A DNA stretch of 28,770 nt, taken from NCBI GenBank assembly GCA_002476625.1, contig DLLC01000054.1, positions 1 through 28,770 of the forward strand, in the 5' to 3' direction. The position numbers and the translations under genes are program-made. Positions 23,394 through 28,770 of this stretch are shown here, piece by piece. The notes under the pieces were generated by a model. The model did no database searches and had not been told where the DNA came from. It saw nothing but the letters and a program-made list of their open reading frames with translations. Source of the DNA: Porphyromonadaceae bacterium UBA7572 (lineage in GTDB: Bacteria; Bacteroidota; Bacteroidia; Bacteroidales; Muribaculaceae). Each line of letters begins with the position of its first letter. Within the stretch, counting starts at the first letter, position 1.

Positions 23394-23837
23394 ATGATGA
23401 AGAAGCAATACACCTACGATTATCCACATCCTGCCGTCACGGCCGACTGCATCGCGCTCTCGCCTGAAGGCGGTGAGATGCATGTGCTGCTGGTGCAGCG
23501 CAGGAATGAGCCACACAAGGGAATGTGGGCGTTCCCGGGCGGATTTATGGAAATAGATGAAGATGCCGCAGCCGCAGCACGGCGTGAACTGCGCGAGGAG
23601 ACTGGCGTGACAGCTGGCCAGATGATGCAATTGGGCGCCTACACGCGCCCCGACCGTGACCCGCGTGAGCGTGTCATCTCTATAGCTTATGTGGCGTATT
23701 TCGACAAACGGCCGGAGGTCACGGCTGGCGACGACGCTGCCAAGGCGGAGTGGTTCTCGATGAAGGATCTGCCAGAGTTGGCTTTCGACCATGCCGAGAT
23801 GCTTCGTGATGTGCAGGAGCTTATCAATCCCACATAG
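23394..23837 (+). CDS. NUDIX hydrolase
   Basis: Predicted 147-aa cytoplasmic pyrophosphohydrolase acting on nucleoside-diphosphate derivatives. The full Nudix box is present, G-x5-E-x7-REL-x-EE-x-GV, in the segment from GGFMEIDED to REETGV. The upstream PHPAVTADCIAL and QRRNEPHKGMWAFPGG, and downstream YTRPDRDPRERVISIAYVAY, resemble the ADP-ribose pyrophosphatase/NrtR-type NUDIX subgroup, so an NAD-derived substrate is a reasonable guess. There is no attached DNA-binding domain, so it is not NrtR itself. ATG 23394 and 23397 are adjacent alternatives. It ends just before a bidirectional terminator. Confidence 0.9.
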   Translation: MMKKQYTYDYPHPAVTADCIALSPEGGEMHVLLVQRRNEPHKGMWAFPGGFMEIDEDAAAAARRELREETGVTAGQMMQLGAYTRPDRDPRERVISIAYVAYFDKRPEVTAGDDAAKAEWFSMKDLPELAFDHAEMLRDVQELINPT

Positions 23838-23869
23838 GGCGACGGCGCATCCGTCACGATAACATAATT

Positions 23870-23920
23870 AATCCCACGCACAAATGAGCTTGTATGATAA
23901 AGCTCAAGGTGCGTGGGATT
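23870..23920. terminator. Bidirectional compound-hairpin terminator
   Basis: A perfect 12-bp stem (AATCCCACGCAC 23870-23881 with GTGCGTGGGATT 23909-23920) encloses a second perfect 6-bp stem (GAGCTT 23886-23891 with AAGCTC 23900-23905). TTCTTTTTCC follows on plus. It separates the NUDIX gene from the convergent amidase gene. Confidence 0.8.
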
Positions 23921-23959
23921 GCTGTTCTTTTTCCGATAGTGTGCGGTGGCAATATATCT

Positions 23960-23985
23960 CATCCTGTCAGTTTAGCGACAGGATG
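23960..23985. other. Hairpin near the amidase 3' end
   Basis: CATCCTGTC (23960-23968) and GACAGGATG (23977-23985) form a perfect 9-bp stem with an 8-nt loop, 20 nt past the amidase stop. No T run follows on the minus strand, so it may stabilise the 3' end or help the larger terminator rather than terminate alone. Confidence 0.55.
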
Positions 23986-24004
23986 ACTTCACCACATGGG
24001 GGCG

Positions 24005-25210
24005 TTATAACTTTTCGTTGGGATTGGCGGTGAGGCGTGGCAGCACGTAGGTGGTGTGGTCGGCGGTCACAGTCACTTCCTCGGTTTGCTCCTCGTAGCC
24101 ATAGGCCTTGTATTTGAGCGTGTATTTGCCGGGCTTGAGATCGAAAAACGTGAAAATGCCGTTCCACTCCTGGTCGGTGCTGTAGGCCTTGATGTTCACG
24201 CCACGGGAGTCGTAGAGGCGCACCATGCAGCAGTTGATAGGTTTCCACTGGTCGATGCTGCCCTCGCGGTAGGTGTAGAGCGGGTGCTGCATCTTCTCGG
24301 TGGCTGACTTCACCGCGCCGGCTATGTAGCCCACCTTCTCAGGCTTGCCGCCAAAGTAGGCGCGTATGCCACGGTAGTAGCGCAGCCCTTCCAGTCGGCA
24401 GTAGTCGCGGTTGAGCAGACGCTGGCGCTCGGGGTCGTAGGTGTGGAATGAGCCTTCCACCAAGAATCCCGGGGCGCGGAACTTTAGCACAGCGTAGTAG
24501 CCGTTCACGCCTATGCGGTTGGGCTTTCCTGGGGGTGTGCCGCCCATCCAGCTAATGTCGCCCACCACAGCGGGCTTGTCGGGAGCATAATGGCTCCAGA
24601 CCGACAGCGGGTTGTCGAAAGCGTAAGGCCACATCACGCGCGCCATGGAGTCGCTGTTCTCAGCGTATGGCTTGCCCGTTTCGCCACGGTGGAGCATCAC
24701 CAGGTAGTTTACGGTGCTGCCGTTCACATGGGCGTTGCTGTGCATCGATAGAAAGTAGTCGGGCTTGATGGAGTCCACCTGGCAGGCGATGCGCTCCAGT
24801 CCCACAATTTGCTGCTGCCCGGTGCCGTCGTCAGCGGTTTCCACTTGGTTGAAGCGAGTGTCCACAGCATGTTCGGAAGGCAGGGCGTGGCTCTCCTGGT
24901 TCTCATTGAGGATGCCGTCGGTCATCTGGGCCTGCGTCACGTAACCGCTTCGGGTGCGGCTCATGATCACGCGTGCGCCGTCGTGACGGAGGTGTCGAGC
25001 AGCTTCCTGCGCCTTCCACAGGTTGGAACGCGTTTCGTAAAAACTCAGCGTGTCCATATACGGGTGATTGATGGTGGCTGTGGGGCGGTCGCCGGTGGTG
25101 TAGCCGCCATGGCCGGGGTTGAGGTAGATGGTTTTCCCTTTCAGTCCTTTGGCTTGTGCGCCAAATGCGCATATCAGGACGAGGGCCAAGACTAAGAATT
25201 TCTTCATCAT
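24005..25210 (-). CDS. N-acetylmuramoyl-L-alanine amidase (Amidase_3) with C-terminal carboxypeptidase-regulatory-like domain
   Basis: Predicted 401-aa exported zinc amidase that would cut the amide bond between muramic acid and the stem peptide. A signal peptide (MMKKFLVLALVLICAFGAQA) is followed by the Amidase_3 fold. Zinc ligands are H34 in NPGHGGY, the Glu in SFYETRSN and the His in LSMHSNAHVNG; the catalytic Glu is in LVEGSFHTYD. The domain is enlarged relative to AmiC-type enzymes by inserts around 100-135 and 195-235. A beta-sandwich resembling carboxypeptidase-regulatory-like domains (about 310-395) has VRLYDSRGVNIKA and FFDLKPGKYTLKYKAYGYEEQ. ATG 25207 is an equal alternative start. 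Own promoter at 25253-25284. Confidence 0.88.
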   Translation of the reverse strand: MMKKFLVLALVLICAFGAQAKGLKGKTIYLNPGHGGYTTGDRPTATINHPYMDTLSFYETRSNLWKAQEAARHLRHDGARVIMSRTRSGYVTQAQMTDGILNENQESHALPSEHAVDTRFNQVETADDGTGQQQIVGLERIACQVDSIKPDYFLSMHSNAHVNGSTVNYLVMLHRGETGKPYAENSDSMARVMWPYAFDNPLSVWSHYAPDKPAVVGDISWMGGTPPGKPNRIGVNGYYAVLKFRAPGFLVEGSFHTYDPERQRLLNRDYCRLEGLRYYRGIRAYFGGKPEKVGYIAGAVKSATEKMQHPLYTYREGSIDQWKPINCCMVRLYDSRGVNIKAYSTDQEWNGIFTFFDLKPGKYTLKYKAYGYEEQTEEVTVTADHTTYVLPRLTANPNEKL

Positions 25211-25252
25211 AATGGTATGTTGTGTAATTTGAGGAGTTTGTTAATACAGACA

Positions 25253-25284
25253 CAAAGATAGTGATAAATTGCCAAACCCTCAAA
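25253..25284 (-). promoter_or_regulatory. Bacteroidetes promoter of the amidase gene
   Basis: On the minus strand TTTG (25281-25284), 20 nt, TATCTTTG (25253-25260), then about 42 nt to the start. Both boxes match the consensus exactly. Confidence 0.72.
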
Positions 25285-25494
25285 ACTCCAGAAGTAACAT
25301 ATGTATTATGTGTAGAGTATTTCTTTTGTGCTGTTTCTTTACTTTATTGATAAACCTGTCTGTAAGAGGTGGAAACCTAAACAGTAAGAGGAGCGTATGT
25401 TGTGTTTGTTTTTTAATGTAAGATAAGTTTGTTTTTTTTGTTTGCGTTGTTGATATTTTTTGTGGTTTTATTATTTTTGTTTCGATGTTTTTTA

Positions 25495-25502
25495 TATCTT
25501 TG
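25495..25502 (+). promoter_or_regulatory. Putative -7 box of the orphan gene
   Basis: TATCTTTG, 27 nt before the start at 25530. Its -33 TTTG is only seen at a short spacing (25476-25479). Confidence 0.45.
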
Positions 25503-25529
25503 CAAGTGAAAAAAATATAAAATATTGTT

Positions 25530-25919
25530 ATGATTGAAATTATCAATATTTCGAAGTTTTCTGTAAAGCTAAAAGCGACTATACAAAAAACAGGACGTCT
25601 TGGTTTTACTATGGAGACATCAAATGTGTTGGGTTGTGAAAAAGGAATTGGTATAAGATTCGCAAGGGATACAGAAGATGATTCTGCGTTATATATGATA
25701 ATTGTTGAACGTGGTGCATCAAATTCCTTTGATGTGCGCAAAGCGGGGGACTATTATTATATTCAGGCTAAACTGCTTTTTGATTCTCTTGCGTATGATT
25801 ATAAAAATAATACAATTATTTTTGATCTGGTTAGACTACCAAAGCTTGATGCTTCTCTTGATGGTTGTGTTTACAAACTAATTAAAAGAGAAAGGACTAA
25901 AAATCTGAGTGGAGAATAA
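25530..25919 (+). CDS. Orphan hypothetical protein, 129 aa
   Basis: I do not recognise this gene. The product has no signal peptide or membrane segment and begins MIEIINISKFSVKLKATIQ. It contains hydrophobic strand-like runs (GIGIRFA, LYMIIVE, YYYIQAKLLFD, TIIFDLVRLP) alternating with polar stretches, suggesting a mostly beta fold, and ends in a basic helix-like KLIKRERTKN. Codon and base use are much more AT-rich than the upstream genes, as in the rest of this island. It is a single gene with its own -7 box and is followed by a hairpin. A small DNA-binding, phage or defence-related role is possible but nothing shows it. Confidence 0.7.
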   Translation: MIEIINISKFSVKLKATIQKTGRLGFTMETSNVLGCEKGIGIRFARDTEDDSALYMIIVERGASNSFDVRKAGDYYYIQAKLLFDSLAYDYKNNTIIFDLVRLPKLDASLDGCVYKLIKRERTKNLSGE

Positions 25920-25926
25920 AATAAAA

Positions 25927-25957
25927 GTCCCACACAAGCGGCAACTTGATATGGGAC
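25927..25957 (+). other. Hairpin after the orphan gene
   Basis: GTCCCA (25927-25932) pairs with TGGGAC (25952-25957), with CAAG/CTTG pairing inside; GTGTTTTC follows. It lies 7 nt after the orphan gene's stop and may be a weak terminator. Confidence 0.4.
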
Positions 25958-25970
25958 CAAGTGTTTTCTA

Positions 25971-26065
25971 CCGATTTTACACTTGTAAAAAGGGGCAGAT
26001 TTTGATTATTTTGCAAAAATAGTAATATTTGGGTAAACCTCCAATTCCCCTAGTGATAAAATCGG
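25971..26065. repeat. Separated 9-bp inverted repeat in the accessory island
   Basis: CCGATTTTA (25971-25979) and TAAAATCGG (26057-26065) are perfect inverted copies 77 nt apart, each flanked inwardly by CAC/GTG. They lie in non-coding DNA (25920-26111) upstream of the DUF4417 pseudogene. They could be regulator half-sites or a remnant of a mobile element end. Confidence 0.45.
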
Positions 26066-26111
26066 ACAGTTAACGGCTTTTTAGCCTTTTTAAATGTGAA
26101 ATCCGTGGAAT

Positions 26112-26841
26112 ATGAAGGATTTTAATCTGTTCGGTTTCCCGAGCGAAGTACAAATGAGGACTAAATCTACCTTGCGTAGAAAGTCAAGTGTCAGTGACGA
26201 AACACCTATCCAGCACTTTCTTAAATATCGTGTGGGGGCGTTTGGAAGTCACGGGGCCATATGATGTGCCTATTATACATCGCTATAGAGTGTCAAGTTT
26301 GCCAAATTCTGTGATTCCTTTTCATGAGGCGATTAGGAGTAAAAACTTCAATTCTATTGTTCATTTTTACTTGAACGACCCTTTGTTTGTTCGAGTCTTT
26401 AGACAACCGGAAAAGTATATAGGTATATTGAAGCGTTTTAAACACGTAATTACTCCAGATTTGTCGGAATACACTGATATGCCTTTTTATTTACGATAGG
26501 GTGCATCTTGTCTGAATAGAGCGTGGGCTGCTTATTGGCAGAATAATGGAATAGACATCATATTAAATATCACTTGGTCGTTACACGACAGCTATTGTTA
26601 CAGTTTTGATGGTATTCCTGAAGGGTTGGTAGTAGCAATTAGTAGTTTGGGCGTTAAAAAAAGTAATTTTAGTACAACCATGTGGCTTGATGGTTACAAT
26701 AGAGCCTTAGATATTATTAAGCCGTCCCAGATTGTTAGATATGGCGAAAGAATTCCTGGCGAACGCGAAGATATCAGCGTTTATTTTGAGAATGAACATC
26801 TAAATCGTATGCGAAATGGGAAGCGGAGGTTGTACGAGTAG
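26112..26841 (+). pseudogene. DUF4417 protein gene, broken by one frameshift and one nonsense codon
   Basis: Three open stretches join into one DUF4417-like protein. ATG 26112 begins MKDFNLFGFPSEVQMRTKS and runs to a G5 tract at 26234-26238; removing one G joins it to GRLEVTGPYDVPIIHRYR in the next frame. That frame carries the family features PFHEAIR, KYIGILKRFKHVITPDLSEYTDMPF, is cut by TAG at 26497-26499, and continues in the same frame as NRAWAAYWQNNGIDIILNITW, SFDGIPEGLVVAISSLG and PSQIVRYGERIPGE to the stop at 26839-26841. The intact protein would be about 242 aa. DUF4417 proteins are found in phages and mobile elements and have no firm function. The end overlaps the next gene by 26 nt. 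Confidence 0.75.
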
Positions 26842-27205
26842 TAAGGTTTCATACAATATTCCTATAGAGGAGCAGGAAGGAGGAAAATGGGTAGCGGTAT
26901 CCAAGAAGAATGGCATGTATGTGTATGAAATGACAGATCCAAAGCCAGCGTTAAAGCCGCCAGAACATTCAAAGTTTCCAAATAGAGTTGTCGTTATGTA
27001 CCATAAGCCAACCGACAAAAGTTATGGCATTAAAAGTGTTACTCATTATGACGCTAATGGAGACCGGGATTTTGAGATTCATACAATAGGCCACAAAGGG
27101 ATTAAACCGCATTTTCACTTGTGCTCAGAAAAGAATAAGTTTTCAGAACCTTTTGCTATGACAAAAGAAAAGCAAGAATTATTAGATAAAGCTATAAATT
27201 TTTAA
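26816..27205 (+). CDS. Small HKG/HFH-motif protein, candidate toxin of a two-gene unit
   Basis: Predicted 129-aa protein without signal peptide, starting MGSGGCTSSKVSYNIP. It carries a central segment VTHYDANGDRDFEIHTIGHKG followed by IKPHFHLCSEK. I know similar YD-x-NG, HKG and PHxH arrangements from short phage-associated proteins and from C-terminal toxin domains of polymorphic systems, where the histidines could form a nuclease-like or metal site; this is analogy, not a proven match. It is slightly basic. It begins inside the end of the DUF4417 pseudogene, so its original form might have been the tail of a longer protein. Four nucleotides separate it from a very acidic partner gene, the usual order of toxin then immunity. 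Confidence 0.65.
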   Translation: MGSGGCTSSKVSYNIPIEEQEGGKWVAVSKKNGMYVYEMTDPKPALKPPEHSKFPNRVVVMYHKPTDKSYGIKSVTHYDANGDRDFEIHTIGHKGIKPHFHLCSEKNKFSEPFAMTKEKQELLDKAINF

Positions 27206-27209
27206 TGAT

Positions 27210-27560
27210 ATGGAATTTAATTATGAATATGTCGGGCACGATTTGTTTGGGAATCCCTATAACAAAGAGTTCCCTCCAAACATTGATAAATATGGGACTA
27301 AGTATGGAGGGTATAAAAATGCTAATAGAGAGACTCTTTTTTATGATTTTGCTATTGTGCATTATGATATTCAATTTGAGTATGAAAAGGAGAGTTATTA
27401 CTTGTTGATTGAACCCACACACGCTGCTCGATGTGATGAGAATTTTAATGAAGAATACGAAGTTTTTCCAGATCCCAATACACTTATAAAAGAGTTAGTG
27501 ATTGGTGACCACAAACTTGTGGAAATTATTGATGATTTGGAAAAAGTGGAGCCAGTTTAA
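27210..27560 (+). CDS. Acidic hypothetical protein, candidate immunity partner
   Basis: Predicted 116-aa cytoplasmic protein, not recognised. It has 25 Asp/Glu against about 10 Lys/Arg, a strong negative charge typical of immunity proteins and antitoxins. It is Tyr- and Asn-rich at the start (NYEYVGHDLFGNPYNKEF), has strand-like runs (YDFAIVHYDIQFEYE, SYYLLIEP) and an acidic C-terminal helix (KLVEIIDDLEKVEPV). It starts 4 nt after the HKG/HFH protein stops, and a terminator follows 27 nt after its own stop, so the two genes form one unit. AT-rich like the rest of the island. Confidence 0.65.
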   Translation: MEFNYEYVGHDLFGNPYNKEFPPNIDKYGTKYGGYKNANRETLFYDFAIVHYDIQFEYEKESYYLLIEPTHAARCDENFNEEYEVFPDPNTLIKELVIGDHKLVEIIDDLEKVEPV

Positions 27561-27586
27561 CTCTGCGTGTTTATTTCAATCTTTTC

Positions 27587-27628
27587 TTACGCTTTACCTA
27601 TGTGATACTGGTAGGGCGTAAATTTTTT
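27587..27628 (+). terminator. Terminator of the two-gene candidate toxin/immunity unit
   Basis: TTACGC (27587-27592) pairs with GCGTAA (27616-27621), extended by TACC with GGTA inside, and is followed directly by ATTTTTTTG. Confidence 0.7.
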
Positions 27629-27647
27629 TGCTTTTTTTGATTGGATT

Positions 27648-27679
27648 TTTGTGTTTTTCTGGATTTGGGCTTACCTTTG
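27648..27679 (+). promoter_or_regulatory. Bacteroidetes promoter of the A1S_2505-like gene
   Basis: TTTG (27648-27651), 20 nt, TACCTTTG (27672-27679). It implies a leader of about 110 nt before the start at 27797, which contains no structure I can name. Confidence 0.65.
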
Positions 27680-27796
27680 CTATTGAAGTGCAGTGTGTTG
27701 CTCTTTTTGTGTTAATGCTGTACATTCTATATGGGGGTGTACCTTTATGTTTGGAGTCTGTGGGTTTAATAGCTTGATTTAAACAAATAAATACTT

Positions 27797-28294
27797 ATGA
27801 AGAAATTGTTTTCCTTATTCTCTAAATTGGGGGGTAAGTGTGAATCATCAGTCGATGTCGAAAAAGACGCACTACGGAAAGAGGCTTGCTGTGAGGATGT
27901 GGCGTCTCGCCGCATTACTGGACATGTGACGCACTTACGAAAAAACGAGGTGTTTGTGTTTGGCAGCAATTTGCAGGGTGCGCACGCAGGTGGAGCCGCC
28001 CGCACAGCCTACAACCATTTTGGCGCTGTGTGGGGTGAAGGCATGGGTCTGCAAGGGCAGAGCTATGCCATTCCCACGATGCAGGGAGGCGTGGACACCA
28101 TCAAGCCTTACGTGGACGATTTTATCAAGTTTGCCGCCGACCATCCAGAGCTGTTTTTCTACGTTACGCGCATTGGGTGTGGCATAGCCGGATTCCGCGA
28201 CAAGGACATTGCGCCACTTTTTGCTTCCTGTGTGGATCTTGAGAATGTGGCGCTTCCACGAGAATTCTGGAAGATTCTTAACAGTGCTAAATAA
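27797..28294 (+). CDS. A1S_2505-like phage-associated protein, possibly macro-domain-like
   Basis: Predicted 165-aa protein. After a variable, basic N-terminal ~45 residues with three Cys (CESS and EACCED), the conserved core reads NEVFVFGSNLQGAHAGGAA, FGAVWGEGMGLQGQSYAIPT, IKPYVDDFIKFAADHPELFF and VTRIGCGIAGFRDKDIAPLF. It matches a family often annotated as A1S_2505, phage-related. The Gly-rich N/GG pattern and the G-x-GLQGQSYAIPT loop recall ADP-ribose-binding macro domains, so binding of an ADP-ribose-like ligand is a plausible inference only. It has its own promoter and near-normal base composition for the chromosome, unlike the genes just upstream. Confidence 0.75.
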   Translation: MKKLFSLFSKLGGKCESSVDVEKDALRKEACCEDVASRRITGHVTHLRKNEVFVFGSNLQGAHAGGAARTAYNHFGAVWGEGMGLQGQSYAIPTMQGGVDTIKPYVDDFIKFAADHPELFFYVTRIGCGIAGFRDKDIAPLFASCVDLENVALPREFWKILNSAK

Positions 28295-28334
28295 AACGCT
28301 TTACAGTAATTAACTTTTTAACCCTTACATTGAC

Positions 28335-28770
28335 ATGATGAAACTAAAAAACGTATTTCCTTTGCTGATGGTGGCTTTACTGGTGCTCAGTGGCTGTGTT
28401 TTTGGGAAAGGCAAGTTGGAGAAAATGGTGAAAGAGGCCAATGATGAGTGCCCGCAGACGATAGACGCAGGCATGACCATTACCAGTGTGGCGCTTGATG
28501 ATGACGTGGTGATATTCAATTGCAGCACCGACGGGCCTTCGTATCAGAATGTGTGCGACAATTTAGTGGAACCTGAATTTAAAAAGCTCTTTCAGAGGGA
28601 TTTTGCCGGTCAGATCGACAAGGATCTGTTCAGTGAACTTGTCAGCCGCAACGTGGGTGTGAAATTCGTGTTTGAAGCCGCAGATGGGGAGAAAAAGGAG
28701 ATGAATATCAGCGCAGAGGAGCTGTCAGAAGCCAAGAAGAATCCGTTGAATGGCGATGACCGCCTTGATG
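28335..28770 (+). CDS. Lipoprotein, truncated by the window end
   Basis: The frame is open from ATG 28335 to the last base without a stop. The product starts MMKLKNVFPLLMVALLVLSGC, a lipoprotein signal with lipobox LSGC (C21). The visible mature part (about 124 residues) has ANDECPQTIDAG, VALDDDVVIFNC and two helical acidic/basic segments (EFKKLFQRDF, ELSEAKKNPL). I recognise no family. ATG 28338 is an equal alternative start. It follows the A1S_2505-like gene by 40 nt on the same strand and may share its transcript. Confidence 0.75.
   Translation, partial: MMKLKNVFPLLMVALLVLSGCVFGKGKLEKMVKEANDECPQTIDAGMTITSVALDDDVVIFNCSTDGPSYQNVCDNLVEPEFKKLFQRDFAGQIDKDLFSELVSRNVGVKFVFEAADGEKKEMNISAEELSEAKKNPLNGDDRLD

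Larger units (their letters stand above)
25211..25529. other. AT-rich intergenic region, left edge of the accessory island
   Basis: This 319-nt stretch has no convincing gene. It contains the divergent promoters of the amidase gene (25253-25284, minus) and of the orphan gene (25495-25502, plus). Between them the sequence becomes rich in T and TG, clearly unlike the flanking coding DNA. I see no integrase, tRNA end or terminal repeat that would mark an insertion. Confidence 0.6.

Overview
The window looks like a chromosomal segment of a Bacteroidales bacterium, possibly a gut Muribaculaceae- or Prevotella-like organism; family level is inference. The evidence is gene content (PorX, BspA-type leucine-rich repeats, NigD-like lipoprotein, DUF1573 proteins, DUF3467, MeaB, many lipoproteins) and several promoters of the Bacteroidetes type (TTTG, about 20 nt, TAnnTTTG). 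Strong Shine-Dalgarno sequences are mostly absent, as is usual in this phylum. No rRNA, tRNA, CRISPR array or insertion sequence was recognised.

Layout. 1-3400: a CE4 polysaccharide deacetylase lipoprotein faces a secreted leucine-rich-repeat/dockerin protein across an 18-bp-stem terminator. 3490-7960: lolD with an overlapping NigD-like lipoprotein gene, DUF3467, cysS, a palindromic repeat and a GT2 glycosyltransferase. 7980-12600 (minus strand): a small membrane protein, a TonB-dependent receptor directly under an FMN riboswitch, the fluoride channel gene crcB, and a serine hydrolase. 12800-16015 (minus): four consecutive FKBP-type prolyl isomerases in two two-gene units, three exported and one cytoplasmic. 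16158-18423 (plus): a sirtuin lacking the usual zinc cysteines, immediately followed by porX. 18477-23837 (plus): a frame-disrupted tiny secreted peptide, a histidine phosphatase, two overlapping DUF1573 genes, meaB, a lipoprotein and a NUDIX hydrolase. 24005-25210 (minus): an N-acetylmuramoyl-L-alanine amidase.

25211-27790 is visibly more AT-rich and reads as an accessory island. It holds an orphan gene, a DUF4417 pseudogene with one frameshift and one nonsense codon, and a compact two-gene unit (a small protein with an HKG-x4-HFH motif and a strongly acidic partner) that resembles a toxin/immunity pair. After it come an A1S_2505-like (macro-like) protein and a lipoprotein cut by the window end.

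Most of the chromosome-like part serves the envelope: lipoprotein sorting, peptidoglycan and glycan modification, periplasmic folding, outer-membrane uptake and surface proteins. The most informative regulatory observation is the FMN aptamer ending 5 nt before the start codon of a TonB-dependent receptor, which suggests a flavin-controlled outer-membrane transporter. Main caution: two apparent lesions (18483-18490 and 26234-26238) are single-base insertions in homopolymers, so assembly error has to be excluded.
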